Source of the DNA: Sorangium sp051521495
GTDB taxonomy: Bacteria; Myxococcota_A; Polyangia; Polyangiales; Polyangiaceae
Reading direction: 5' to 3'
DNA length: 64,000 nucleotides
NCBI RefSeq assembly: GCF_051521495.1
Contig: NZ_CP150355.1
Coordinates: 8,308,001-8,372,000, forward strand
The position numbers and the translations under genes were made by a program. How positions within the stretch are numbered: the stretch's first letter is position 1; the number at the start of each line of letters is the position of its first letter. The notes beneath the pieces are model-generated. The model searched no databases. It saw only the letters and a list, made by a program, of their open reading frames with translations, and was not told the origin of the DNA. Shown here one piece after another: positions 9,503 to 18,667 of the stretch.

Positions 9503-10261
9503 ATGCGCTCGCTTCACCGCCTCTTCTGTTTCTGCCTGGCCTTCCCTGCCGGGCTCAGCTGTGGATTCCCCGACGCCACGTTCACGGAACGCTCCAGCAC
9601 CGGCGGGGGCGGCGCGAGCGCCCCCGCGGACGCGGCGAGCACCGCCGCTGCATCCTCGGACGCGGCGGGCTCCGGCGGCGGCGCGGCGACCGCCGGCGCC
9701 GGCGGGAACGGCGGTGGTTCGACGGCCGCCAGCGGCGACGCAGCGGTCTCTGGCGGCGGCTCCGCGGTCTCCAGCGCGAGCGCCGGCCCGGCGACCTCCG
9801 GCGCTGGCGGCGGCGCGGCGACGTCCAGCGCGAGCGCCGGCTCGGCGACCTCCGGCGCCGGCGGCGGCGCGGCGACGTCCAGCGCGAGCGCCGGCCCGGC
9901 GACGTCCAGCGCGAGCGCCGGCGGCGGCACCGTCGACTGCGACGCCGACAAGGACGGTTATCTGTCGACCGCGTGCGAGGGCGGCGACGATTGCAATGAC
10001 GACAACCCGTTGGTCCACCCCAACCAGCCCAGCACCTTCTATGACACGCCGATCCCTCCGGGACGCAGCTTCGATTACGACTGCAGCGGCGCGGAGGAGA
10101 AGGAGTTCGGCGCGGTCACCTGCAGCGGCCTCGCTTGTACTGCGGCGAACAACGTGTTTCTGACGGACCCCCGGTGCGGGGGCCGGGGCCCGTTCGGTTC
10201 CTGCAGCCTGCTCTGCATGTCCAAGTACATCTTTGATGACTACGTCAGGGCATGCCACTGA
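9503..10261 (+). CDS. MopE-like metal-binding-motif lipoprotein
   Basis: 252 residues. A short signal peptide has lipobox AGLSC (Cys20), then about 120 residues of Gly/Ala/Ser repeats (ATSSASAGPATSGAGGG-type units). A C-terminal domain of about 100 residues starts with DCDADKDGYL and continues GGDDCNDDNPLVHP. That DxDxDG...GGDDCND pattern is the putative metal-binding motif of MopE/Cu-binding-type proteins, and its Asp-rich loop suggests Ca2+ or Cu binding. The domain has eight or more Cys, so disulfides are likely. The gene sits between copies 2 and 3 of the propeller lipoproteins. The start at 9503 has GAGAGG directly upstream; longer starts lack a signal peptide. Confidence 0.75.
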   Translation: MRSLHRLFCFCLAFPAGLSCGFPDATFTERSSTGGGGASAPADAASTAAASSDAAGSGGGAATAGAGGNGGGSTAASGDAAVSGGGSAVSSASAGPATSGAGGGAATSSASAGSATSGAGGGAATSSASAGPATSSASAGGGTVDCDADKDGYLSTACEGGDDCNDDNPLVHPNQPSTFYDTPIPPGRSFDYDCSGAEEKEFGAVTCSGLACTAANNVFLTDPRCGGRGPFGSCSLLCMSKYIFDDYVRACH

Positions 10262-10316
10262 GCCCGCGCTGCCTCGGTGGCGGATCGAGGATGCCACGCA
10301 ACGGAGAGCCGACCCG

Positions 10317-11978
10317 ATGAGACCCGAACCTCGTGCCATCCGAGCCGTCGTGTCCTGCGCCAGCCTGCTCGCCGCGGCGGCGGGGGGCTGCAACGCGATC
10401 ATCGGGCTGGAGGTCGGCGAGCTGGATCGGTCGCAGTCCGGCGCGGGCGCGGCCTCGGCCTCCTCCTCGGGAGGCCCTGGCACCGGGGGCTCGGGCGCCG
10501 GCGATGCGGGCGGCGGCGGCGCCGGCGCCGGCGATGCGGGCGGCGGCGACAGCGGCGGTGGGGGCAGCGGCGGCGGCAACGACGGCGGCGGCGGCGGTGG
10601 GGGCAGCGGCGGCGCGGCTCCGATGTGCAGCGACGCCGAGGGGAGCCTTGTCGAGCCGTCGGCCAGCTGGGGAGCGACGCTCGGCTTCGACGTCGGCGAC
10701 CTCGTGGCGTCGGACGGCGCGTTGACGGCGGTCGTCACCGACGTCCTCGACAGCGGGGCGTATCGCTTCACGGTCGCGAGGTGGACCGACGGAGGGGCCA
10801 ACGATTCCCGGTACGGGCTGTCGGCGAACGGTGTCTGGGGCTTGCACCTGGCCACGAACGGCGACACCACCTACGTGGCCGGGGAGGCCGAGGGGGCCAC
10901 CAATCTCCCCGGTGGGCTCCTCGACGCGTGCCGCGTCGGACCTCCGTTGGTCGCCACCAACACCACGACGAGCTTCGTCGCGGCGCTCGATGCGAACGGC
11001 AAGTGCGGGTGGGCGTGGAGCCTCGACGCGCAGCACAACACCACGGCGCGCGCCCTGGCGGCGAGCTCCGAGGCGGTCGTCTTCGCCGTCGACGTGACGG
11101 ACGCCGGCCGGAGCTTCGGCCCGTGCGAGCTGAAGAGCGTCCCGGCGGAGTCGGCGCTGCTCGCCGCGCTCTACCCGACGGACGGCGCGTGCAAGTGGCA
11201 ACACCGCCTCGGGCCGCGGGCGGCCGTGACCGTCAAGGCGCTCCCCGTCAACCCGAGGGCGGGCGGCAGCGTCGTGACCGTCGTGGGCGACTACGAGTCG
11301 CTCGACGGAGCGGTCACGTTCGGTGGGGATACCCCCTTCGCCGCGGAGCAGCGCGACGTCTTCGTCGCGCGCTACGCGGCGATCAGCGGCGCTCTCGTGG
11401 ACGTGACCACGCTGAACCTCGCGGGGGATCAGCAGGTGGCGCAGCACGGCGCCGCGCTGCTCCCGGGCGGCGACGTCGTGATCGCCGGCTCGTACCGTGG
11501 GGCCGTCGACTTCAACGACGGCTGCGCGGCGTTGCCCGACGCGGGGGACACGGAGAACTTCTTCGTCGCGCGCGTCTCACGGAAGGGCGTCGTGTGGAGC
11601 CGCGGGTTCGGCGATGACAAGGAGAGCCAGGTCGCGGCCGGCGTGGCGGTGGACGGCGCTGGCGCGATCTACGTCACGGGGGAGTTCACGGGCACGCTCG
11701 CGCTGGGGAGCGCCGGAATCCTCACGACGTCCCAGAAGCGGGCGGGGTTTCTGATGCGGCTCGACGCCCAGGGCAACCTGATCTCGGCGGCCAAGGTCGA
11801 GGGAGCCGGCACCGTCGCTCTCCGGGTCGTCGCGACGGACGGGGCGCTCGGCGGGCCCGTCTACGTCGCGGGCGCCGTGACGGGCGCGCTCCGCCTCGAC
11901 GGGCTCGGTACGCCGCTCGGGAACGAGGGCGATCGCGAGTCCCACGGGTTCATCGCGAGGCTCTCCGGCGCGCGCTGA
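10317..11978 (+). CDS. Beta-propeller-type lipoprotein, CNAIIGLE family, copy 3
   Basis: 553 residues from ATG 10317 (GGAG about 11 bases upstream), which again puts the lipidated Cys at residue 25 in AAGGC, followed by NAIIGLEVGELD. The linker (about 38-100) is richer in Gly and Asp than in the other copies (SGAGDAGGGGAG-type units). The repeat domain carries the family blocks QRDVFVARY, GAALLPGGDVVIAGSY, TENFFVARVSRKGVVWSR and GAIYVTGEFTGTLALG. No catalytic residues recognised. This is the last of the three paralogues; a serine hydrolase gene converges on it 147 bp downstream. Confidence 0.82.
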   Translation: MRPEPRAIRAVVSCASLLAAAAGGCNAIIGLEVGELDRSQSGAGAASASSSGGPGTGGSGAGDAGGGGAGAGDAGGGDSGGGGSGGGNDGGGGGGGSGGAAPMCSDAEGSLVEPSASWGATLGFDVGDLVASDGALTAVVTDVLDSGAYRFTVARWTDGGANDSRYGLSANGVWGLHLATNGDTTYVAGEAEGATNLPGGLLDACRVGPPLVATNTTTSFVAALDANGKCGWAWSLDAQHNTTARALAASSEAVVFAVDVTDAGRSFGPCELKSVPAESALLAALYPTDGACKWQHRLGPRAAVTVKALPVNPRAGGSVVTVVGDYESLDGAVTFGGDTPFAAEQRDVFVARYAAISGALVDVTTLNLAGDQQVAQHGAALLPGGDVVIAGSYRGAVDFNDGCAALPDAGDTENFFVARVSRKGVVWSRGFGDDKESQVAAGVAVDGAGAIYVTGEFTGTLALGSAGILTTSQKRAGFLMRLDAQGNLISAAKVEGAGTVALRVVATDGALGGPVYVAGAVTGALRLDGLGTPLGNEGDRESHGFIARLSGAR

Positions 11979-12125
11979 GCCGGGGGTCTAACGGAAGCGC
12001 ACGAGAAGGGACGCCCTTGGGCAACGAACGACACCGAGCTCTGGCTCGGCCGCATCTGTAGCGCCGAGCTCGATGCGCCGCCGCACGGCCGCGCGCCCGG
12101 CAACACGCCCGGCGAGAACGGCGCG

Positions 12126-13337
12126 TCAGTCGTCGATCGCCTGGTAGACCGAGGTCCAGAAGTCGAGGTAGACCCCCGAGAAGAGGGCAAATCCCGCGCG
12201 CTGGGTCATGAGGATCGCGACGAGCTCCTCCCTGGGATCCGAGCTCCAGGACGTGCCGTAACCTCCATCCCAGCCGTACCGGCCTGGGCTCGCCGTCGGG
12301 TCGTCGCGCCGGGTGACGATGGATACGCCAAACCCCCAGCCGCGGCTGTCCCAGTAGCCAGGGAAGAACCCGGATACGGCCTTCTGCTCGGGCGTCAGCT
12401 GGTCCGTCGTCATCGCCTCGACCGAGGGCCGCGACAGGATGCGCTCGCTCCCGTGCTTGCCCTTGTTGAGCAGCATCTGACCGAAGGCCAGGTAGTCGTC
12501 GATCGTCGAGACGAGCCCCGCGCCGCCGTCCGGGAACACGGGCGGGCGGCTCCACTGGCTGTCGACGACGCCATCATGCAGGTCCAGCGCCCCGGTCTCG
12601 CGGTTGGCCCAGTAGCTGGTCGCGAACCGATCGAGCTTGTCCGCCGGCACGCTGAAGCCGGTGTCCTTCATGCCGAGCGGCTCGAAGATGCGCTCGCGGA
12701 AGAACGCCTCCAGCGGCTGGCCCGCGGCGCGCGCGATCAGCACACCCAGCACGTAGGACCCGGTGTTGTACATCCACCGCTCGCCCGGCTGGTGCATCAG
12801 CGGCAGCGCCCCGAGCCGACGCATCCACTCGTCCGGCGCGTGCGGCGTCGACGGCTTCGGCGGCCCGATGCACGCGAGCTGCTGCTCGCGCACGGCCCTC
12901 TGGATCGGAGTGCCGTCGGGCGGCCCCATGATCATGCCGAACCCCATGCGGAAGGTCAGCAGATCGCGCACGGTGATCGGCCGGCTCGCGGGCACGGTCT
13001 CGTCGAGCGGCCCGTCGATCCGCTTCAGGACCCTGCGGCTCGACAGCTCGGGCAGCAGCCGATCCACCGGCTCGTCCAGCCGAAGCTTGCACTCCTCGAC
13101 CAGGATCATCGTGGCCACGGCCGTGACCGGCTTGGTCATCGACGTGATGCGGAAGATCGTGTCGCGCCGCATCGGGTCGTCGCCGCCGACCGCCTTCACG
13201 CCGATGGCGTCGACGTGCACCTCGCCCCGCCGGCTGATCAGCGTGACGAGCCCCGGCACATCGCCGCGCTCGACGTGGCCGCTCATGACGTCGCGCATGC
13301 GGCCGAGCCGCGCCCTGGAGAGCCTCCCGGTGCTCAT
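12126..13337 (-). CDS. Serine hydrolase, class C beta-lactamase / EstB family
   Basis: 403 residues, cytoplasmic by appearance (no signal peptide). The Ser-x-x-Lys motif SMTK gives nucleophile Ser66 and Lys69. Tyr190 in MYNTGSYVLGVLIARAAG matches the second catalytic motif, and the C-terminal GWDGGYGTSW block replaces the KTG motif as usual in the esterase branch. The overall pattern (FRITSMTKPVTA, PITVRDLLTF, FEPLGMKDT) is typical of EstB-like esterases and penicillin-binding-protein-like hydrolases rather than true beta-lactamases. The substrate is unknown; a carboxylic ester is most likely. GGAGG 9 bases before the ATG confirms the start. Stand-alone gene. Confidence 0.9.
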   Translation of the reverse strand: MSTGRLSRARLGRMRDVMSGHVERGDVPGLVTLISRRGEVHVDAIGVKAVGGDDPMRRDTIFRITSMTKPVTAVATMILVEECKLRLDEPVDRLLPELSSRRVLKRIDGPLDETVPASRPITVRDLLTFRMGFGMIMGPPDGTPIQRAVREQQLACIGPPKPSTPHAPDEWMRRLGALPLMHQPGERWMYNTGSYVLGVLIARAAGQPLEAFFRERIFEPLGMKDTGFSVPADKLDRFATSYWANRETGALDLHDGVVDSQWSRPPVFPDGGAGLVSTIDDYLAFGQMLLNKGKHGSERILSRPSVEAMTTDQLTPEQKAVSGFFPGYWDSRGWGFGVSIVTRRDDPTASPGRYGWDGGYGTSWSSDPREELVAILMTQRAGFALFSGVYLDFWTSVYQAIDD

Positions 13338-13539
13338 CGCCTGTTTCCTCCATCGATGTCCGCGATTTTACGTGTTGCCACCTCAGCACACCAGGCTCTT
13401 CGCCGGCGCGGACGATCCAGCAGCCATCAAGGCCCCAGGGGAGTTCAAGGCGCTCCGCGCGAACGGCTGTTCGCCGCTCCGAGCCACCAGACACGAGCAC
13501 GCGGCTCGCGCGCTCGTGTCGGGCCGCCGCGCCGCAGGG

Positions 13540-14220
13540 CTACAGGCCCGTGTGCGTCCCCGTGATCCAGACGGTCGCGTGGGAGCCGTCGGGCTGCGTG
13601 GCCCAGGTGCGGACGCGGTACTTGCTCGTGGCGACCTGCTGCGCGGTCCCGTAGTTCTCGTGGAAGTAGACGAACGCCGGAGTCGAGCAGTGCCCGCGCC
13701 CGGTCAGCGGGTTGTCCCAGACCCACGCGCCCGCCTGCTCCTGGTACGTGAGCTGCACGAACTGGTTCGTGGCCCAGTCCCAGCGCTGCACGCGCGTCGC
13801 CATCTTGCTGTTCGCGCAGTCGCTGATCGCCTGCGGCGCGTTGCTGAACGAGGTCGACGAAGATCCCCAGAAGGAAGGCTGCACGTCGAAGCGGTACGTC
13901 TCCGGGGTCTGGTGCTGGTAATAGTTGGGCACGGGGAAATCCACGATCGTCGTCGCGCGATCCTGCCCGATGTCCGGACAGATGCTGTCGATCCACTGGT
14001 AGGCGCGCACGTAATTCTCGCTTGCTCCGATCGCGGTGAGCTGCGCGCTGGTGAAGTTCGGGTCGGTCCCCATCGCGCAGGGGTCCGGGTTTCCGCCGAG
14101 CGCCTCGGCGCTCTCCGCCGTCTCTTCATCGACGAAATCGCCGTCGTCCGCCGCCACGCAGCCCGCGACCATCGAGAAGGAGATGAGACCGAGACCGACA
14201 TGATACGCAGCAAGTTTCAT
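13540..14220 (-). CDS. Lipoprotein of unknown function
   Basis: 226 residues from ATG 14220, which follows AAGGGGAG by about 8 bases. Lipobox MVAGC with Cys21, then an acidic stretch (DDGDFVDEETAESAEAL) and a mature domain rich in Tyr, Trp and Thr without recognised motif. Five Cys outside the lipobox suggest disulfides. Longer upstream starts would bury the signal peptide and are rejected. The family is not one I know. Nearest neighbours are the serine hydrolase downstream and a divergent propeller lipoprotein upstream. Confidence 0.72.
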   Translation of the reverse strand: MKLAAYHVGLGLISFSMVAGCVAADDGDFVDEETAESAEALGGNPDPCAMGTDPNFTSAQLTAIGASENYVRAYQWIDSICPDIGQDRATTIVDFPVPNYYQHQTPETYRFDVQPSFWGSSSTSFSNAPQAISDCANSKMATRVQRWDWATNQFVQLTYQEQAGAWVWDNPLTGRGHCSTPAFVYFHENYGTAQQVATSKYRVRTWATQPDGSHATVWITGTHTGL

Positions 14221-14856
14221 GGTGCGACTCCCCTTGGTGTGCTGGCCTCTCAGGCCGCGCCCAACCCAGGAGCAGGGAGCATGCCTACGACGATCCCCTG
14301 AGCGCTCCAGCGCGTTCACCGCTCTCGCAGCGCAAAATCGCGACGCGGGCCATCGGGCCGGCCGCCGCTCGCCCCGGCGATGGAGGCGGCAGCCCCCTCC
14401 ATCGGCAGGGCGATGGCGGCTCGCGCCTCCACCTCGTGTCTCCGCCACGGCGGCGCGAGCTTCGGTGAGGTCGGTCCGTTCGTGCCGGCGCTCGATCCCG
14501 GCTGGTGAGCGCCGGGGCCGCGCCCGTGGCAACGACGCGCGGGCGCGGCGGCGGCGTCGAGCCCTGAGCGCCATCGAGCTCGGCGAGCGCGGCTGTTGCC
14601 CTCCGCGGACCGCGGCGGGCGGAAATCCAGCAATCCGCGGCTGTGATCGCTCAGGGCCGATAGCACCTTTCCCCAGGACAGGAGCGCGTTCGGGTCGGCG
14701 GCGTATCCGGGATGCCAGGAAATCATTGATTTGAAATGATCGAGATCATGTCAAAATCGATCGCTGCACAGGAGACCATGGCCTGCGCGCCCCCTGGCGC
14801 GCCTGTGGTCATGGTCGAGCAGAGGGCGCGGATTCCCAGACGCGCTGGAGGAGCTC
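14221..14856. other. 636-bp divergent intergenic region
   Basis: No supported gene. The left two thirds is ordinary high-G+C sequence. The right third (about 14720-14775) is clearly A+T-richer and holds the two inverted repeats listed separately, so the promoter of the 14857 gene most likely lies there. Confidence 0.55.
14722..14748 (+). promoter_or_regulatory. Overlapping inverted repeats upstream of the His-rich propeller gene
   Basis: ATCATT-7-AATGAT (14722-14740) overlaps TGATCGAGATCA (14737-14748, arms TGATC/GATCA). These sit in an A+T-rich pocket 110-135 bp before the ATG at 14857. Operator or promoter function is inferred from symmetry and base composition alone. Confidence 0.4.
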
Positions 14857-16494
14857 ATGTCTCAGATCTCGACCATTCTCACGAACAGCAGGATGCATAC
14901 CGCCGTGGTGATGACGTCCGCCATGGTCGGTTGCGCTGCGCCCCCCGAAGGCAAACAGGGGAGCCCCGGACCGGACGAGGCCGCGGCGTCCGCGAGCGCG
15001 CTCCAGACGAATGACAGGCACCCACAGCATGGTCACGGCCACGGCCACGGTCACGGACCGGCGAGCTGCAATGATCACAATCCGTGCACCCTGGACGCAC
15101 GCGTCAAGTGGGCCTGCGTCCATACCCCCGCGCCCTATGGACCGGCGCCGTCGCGAGGGAGAAATCGGTGCGACGAGGGCGAGGTATGCGATGGACACGG
15201 CGCCTGCGTGGAGCCGGGCGCGTCGCTCTGGAGCGTGAGCTTTCCCGGCGAGGCTGCGTTCACGAACATCAACGCGGACAGGGCCGGCAATGTCCTCCTC
15301 ACCGGCCAGCTCAGCGATACGGCCGACCTCGGCGGAGGCCCGCTCACGAGCGCGGGACAGCGCGATGTGCTGATCGCGAAGCTCGATCCGGACGGCGCGC
15401 TCGTCTGGGCGAGGCGCTATGGCGGCCCTGGCGACGAGTTCGGATCGAAGATCGCCGCGCTCTCCGACGGGAGCCTCATGAACGCGGGAGGCTACGTCGA
15501 CTCGCTCGATGTCGGCGGGGGGCCGATCCCCAGCGCCGGGCTGAGCGATATCTACGTCATGAGGATGGACCCGGTAGGGAACCCCACGTGGGTTCGGCAT
15601 TTCGGCGATCCGGCCTATCAGGACGTCTATGGCATGTCGGTCGACGGCGAGGACAACGTGGTCGTCCTCGGCTCGTTCGAGGGGACGGTCGACTTCGGCA
15701 CCGGGCCGGTGAGCAGCGCGGGCGCGCAGGACATCTTCCTGTTCAAGCTGGATCCGGCCGGCAACACCGTCTGGAGCAAGGGTATCGGGAGCGCGTTCAG
15801 CGACAGCGCGGTCGCCCTCACGACGGACCCGATAGGCAACGTGCTCTTCGGAGGATCCGTGGCCACCGGCGCGGACCTGGGCGACGGGCCGCTCCCGGGT
15901 CCTCGAAACTTCGTCGCGAAGCTGGATCCCGCCGGTAACCATGTCTGGAGCAGGACGTTCGGAGACACGTCCAGCATCATCCAGGACGTCGAGGCGGACC
16001 CCGCGGGCAACGTGGTGGTGACCGGACAGACGGGTACCACCATCGACCTCGGCACGGGGCCGATCATCAACGAGGGCTACGACGTCGCGTTCCTCGCGAA
16101 GTTCGACCCGGCCGGGAACACCGTCTGGAGCAGGGGCTTCAGCGCGCCGGGGAGCCGTGTCGTGATCATGTCGATCGACGTCGACAGCCAGGCGAACGTG
16201 GTGGCCTCCGGGGTGCTCGTCGCCGACGTCTCGGCGACGCTCTACTTCGATGATGTTCCCTTCCCGTCAGGGTACGACCCGTCGAGCTACAGCGCGCGCT
16301 CCTTCCTGGTGAAGCTCGGCGCCGACGGGCACGTGCTGTGGGTCAAGGGGTTCGAGACGGAGCGATCCTTCGGCATCGTCGTCGATCCGCGCGATCGCGT
16401 CCTGGCCACAGGGACGTTCACCGGCACCCTCGACCTCGGCTCCGGCCCGCTGACGGGCGACGACGACACCTTCGTCGCGGCGTTCGGCCCGTGA
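14857..16494 (+). CDS. SBBP-type beta-propeller lipoprotein with His-rich segment
   Basis: 545 residues; ATG preceded by GGAGGAGCTC. Signal peptide with lipobox AMVGC (Cys26), then a spacer with an alternating His-Gly run (His55, 58, 60, 62, 64, 66) that could bind metal. A Cys-rich patch (CNDHNPCTLD, CDEGEVCDGHGAC) follows, then about seven repeats of the form GNVLLTGQLSDTADLGGGP / DVLIAKLDPDGALVWARRYG. These match SBBP-like beta-propeller blades. It is related in fold, but not closely, to the three propeller lipoproteins at 5.9-12 kb and lacks their CNAIIGLE start. Likely surface-exposed. A strong hairpin follows the stop. Confidence 0.85.
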   Translation: MSQISTILTNSRMHTAVVMTSAMVGCAAPPEGKQGSPGPDEAAASASALQTNDRHPQHGHGHGHGHGPASCNDHNPCTLDARVKWACVHTPAPYGPAPSRGRNRCDEGEVCDGHGACVEPGASLWSVSFPGEAAFTNINADRAGNVLLTGQLSDTADLGGGPLTSAGQRDVLIAKLDPDGALVWARRYGGPGDEFGSKIAALSDGSLMNAGGYVDSLDVGGGPIPSAGLSDIYVMRMDPVGNPTWVRHFGDPAYQDVYGMSVDGEDNVVVLGSFEGTVDFGTGPVSSAGAQDIFLFKLDPAGNTVWSKGIGSAFSDSAVALTTDPIGNVLFGGSVATGADLGDGPLPGPRNFVAKLDPAGNHVWSRTFGDTSSIIQDVEADPAGNVVVTGQTGTTIDLGTGPIINEGYDVAFLAKFDPAGNTVWSRGFSAPGSRVVIMSIDVDSQANVVASGVLVADVSATLYFDDVPFPSGYDPSSYSARSFLVKLGADGHVLWVKGFETERSFGIVVDPRDRVLATGTFTGTLDLGSGPLTGDDDTFVAAFGP

Positions 16495-16516
16495 TCCACC
16501 CGATCCCGGCGGCAGA

Positions 16517-16557
16517 GGGCGAACCCGACGAACAGGCGCCGTCCGTCGGGCTCGCCC
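16517..16557. terminator. Long hairpin between convergent genes
   Basis: GGGCGAACCCGACG (16517-16530) pairs with CGTCGGGCTCGCCC (16544-16557) with one mismatch and a 13-base loop. It lies 22 bp after the propeller-gene stop and 41 bp before the end of the converging gene, so it probably terminates both. There is no clear T-tract, as usual at this G+C content. Confidence 0.65.
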
Positions 16558-16598
16558 CTGTCGTCGCGCGCTCGCGGTCGCCGCCGGGACAGGGCCGA

Positions 16599-17264
16599 TC
16601 AAGGAGCGCGGTAGGACGCGACTTGACCCTGGTAGCGGTAATCGCCGGCGTTGGACCAGAACACGCCCTGCCCTTCCGGGGCGAGGACGCGCCATGGGAC
16701 GGCCTGTCCGAACGCGAGCACGACGGTCCTGTTGCTCTCGAGATCATGCGCGTTGACGCTGCGGTTCCCGCGCATGTCCGTCGAGAACAGCGTCGAGCCC
16801 CGGAGGGCCAGCCCCGCCATCGAGCTCCCCTGATGGATCAAGGTCTTCTGCCCTCCGGCGATGGGCGCCTTGAACACGCCGCCGTCGCCGGTGTTGGCCC
16901 AGTACACGAACGCCGCGTCCACCGCGATCCCGGCCGGCTCGGCCTCGTTGTCGGCGATGACGGTCACCTCCCCGCCCGACTTCGCCACCTTGTAGACCTT
17001 GTTGGTCGCCGCGCCGCCGGTCCAGTAGAGGTTCTCTGCGTCCTGCGCGAGGTGCTCGGGCATTCCGGCGTCGGACGCGAGGACGACCGGCTCGCCGCCG
17101 TCGAGCGGCATCGTGTAGATGTTCTCTCCCTCGCCGTCGGGCGGTCGTCGCCGCATCTCATGGAAGGCCATGGTCGTGCCGAGCTCGCCCTGGGCGTGGC
17201 TGCGGCAGCATCCTTGATCCAGACAACAGCGTAGCGCCCGATGCGCCGGTGGCGAGCTCAGCAA
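16599..17264 (-). pseudogene. 5'-truncated remnant of a YWAN-repeat beta-propeller gene
   Basis: The frame encodes repeats of the form IYTMPLDGGEPVVLAS, LYWTGGAATNKVYKVAKSGG, FVYWANTGDGGVFKAPIAGG and VFWSNAGDYRYQGQ, the six-bladed propeller family common in myxobacterial lipoproteins. Those proteins usually start with a signal peptide and lipobox and are much longer. Here the sequence before the first repeat (from MLSSPPAHRALRCC to about residue 45) is Arg/Cys-rich and unlike a secretion signal, so the 5' half seems lost. A tandem-repeat patch lies just beyond the broken end. A short intact cytoplasmic protein is the alternative. Confidence 0.5.
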
Positions 17265-17802
17265 GAGCAGTTGAGAACCTACGGTCTTTGCCTGTCAGGG
17301 ATATCCCATGCGTCCACCTGCTACGGTCCTTACCCGGCAGGGCTGTCGCAGGCGTCCACGGCTACGGTCTTTACCCGACAAGGTCGTCCCCAAGCGTGCC
17401 GTTGGACCGCGAGCCACAGGCAGCTCATGAATCGTCGCGGCGTGGCGACGGCGCCGAGCGGGCGCGCAGACGACGCTCGATGATGGCAAGTACCGTGCTG
17501 GCGGGCGAGGCGCGCGCCGGCACCGTCAGCGGCCTCGGAGCGGCGCCCGGCGCGCGCCGAGCGGCGGACCATCGCGGCTTCGCGGCCATGGGCGACTCCC
17601 CCGGCGTGCGGGCCGTGGTCGATCTGTGGTCCATCTTGCGGCCGGGCTGGGCGACCCGCTGGCCAGCGTCGGGTCTTCCAGCGCGGCGCCCCCGCGGCGC
17701 CCGGACGGATTGAGTTCGTGAACGGTCCGCGTATCCTGGCCTCGCAGCACCGAAGCCACCCGCAGTTCCTCGGAGTCGTCGCACGCGCGACGGGAAGCCA
17801 GC
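17265..17802. other. Intergenic region with tandem repeats, no gene seen
   Basis: 538 bp between the propeller remnant and the first Pro-rich protein gene. The left part holds three 41-42-bp repeats (separate entry). The remainder is high-G+C sequence with no coding signature I trust. Confidence 0.5.
17279..17400. repeat. Three imperfect 41-42-bp tandem repeats
   Basis: Units start at 17279, 17321 and 17362, each beginning CTACGGTC(T/C)TT(G/A)CC and containing a CAGG/CAAGG and a GCGTCCAC core (the core is degraded in the third). The units are diverged but in register. The region is non-coding and borders the broken end of the propeller remnant. Role unknown. Confidence 0.7.
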
Positions 17803-18621
17803 ATGCCGATCGGGCCAACGGAAGGGAGTATCGTAGCGGCGCGCCGACTCGCCGCGCCGCGCGTCCGGGGCGTGCAGGCCGCCGCGGTCCTCGCGGCGCT
17901 GCTCGGGCTCGCCGCGCCGGCGGCCGCGCAGGCGCAGGCTGCGCCGCCGAAGCCGGCGCGCGGCGGCGCGGCGGCGAGGCCCAACGCGCCAGGCTCGGCG
18001 CCGACGGCAGCGGGTGCCCCGATCGCTCCGGCGCCCGCCCCGATCGCTCCGGCGCCCGCCCCGATCGCTCCCGAGCCCGCCCCGATCGCTCCCGCACCCG
18101 TCCCGATTGCTCCGGCGGGCGGCGCGCTGGTACCCATCCCGCAGGTCTATTACCTGCCGCCGCCGTCGCTCCCGCCGTGGGCCAACCCGCGGACCATCGA
18201 GTACGAAGAGGGGGACCCGATCCCGCGCGGCTACGCGCTCCGGACCAGGGCGGACCGCAAGCTCGCCGGCGCGGGGTTGCTGACGTTCGGCATCCCGTAC
18301 GCGCTCACGTTCACGATCGCCAGCGTCGCGGCGTTCGAGGACGACAATTTCGACAAGTTCGGGCCGCTGTTCATCCCGTTCGCCGGCCCGATGATCGCCA
18401 CCGTGACCCTGGAGGCGGAGGGCGCGGGCCTCTTCTGGCTCACGATGGACGCCGTCACCCAGGTGGGCGGGCTCCTCTTGTACGCCGCCGGCCTCGCGAA
18501 CGAGGACGTCTATCTCGAGCGCCAGTTCACGGTGAGCTCGCGCGACCCCGGGCACGTCGCGTCCCGCTGGCCTGCCGTCTCGATCGGCGGGTCCTCCGCA
18601 AACCTCCGATGGCGATTCTGA
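17803..18621 (+). CDS. Exported Pro/Ala-rich envelope protein, paralogue A
   Basis: 272 residues. A signal peptide (about 1-45, ending APAAAQAQA) is followed by a low-complexity segment with five PIAPAPA-type heptads (about residues 70-105). The conserved C-terminal half has LPPWANPRTIEYEEGDPIP, RTRADRKLAGAG, two hydrophobic helices (about 155-178 and 215-235) and the DAVTQVGGLLLYAAGL block. This half is shared with the next gene (DGVTQVTGFALLLAGL there), so the two are paralogues differing mainly in their repeat segment. Function unknown; probably an inner-membrane protein with a periplasmic Pro-rich arm. Confidence 0.75.
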   Translation: MPIGPTEGSIVAARRLAAPRVRGVQAAAVLAALLGLAAPAAAQAQAAPPKPARGGAAARPNAPGSAPTAAGAPIAPAPAPIAPAPAPIAPEPAPIAPAPVPIAPAGGALVPIPQVYYLPPPSLPPWANPRTIEYEEGDPIPRGYALRTRADRKLAGAGLLTFGIPYALTFTIASVAAFEDDNFDKFGPLFIPFAGPMIATVTLEAEGAGLFWLTMDAVTQVGGLLLYAAGLANEDVYLERQFTVSSRDPGHVASRWPAVSIGGSSANLRWRF

Positions 18622-18667
18622 GCCGGCGCCCCTGCGCCGACGGCCCTCACCCCGAAGGGAGACGCAC

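Noticed and set aside
12126..13337. True class C beta-lactamase (antibiotic resistance)
   Set aside because: No signal peptide and no KTG motif; the GWDGGYGT block marks the esterase-like branch.
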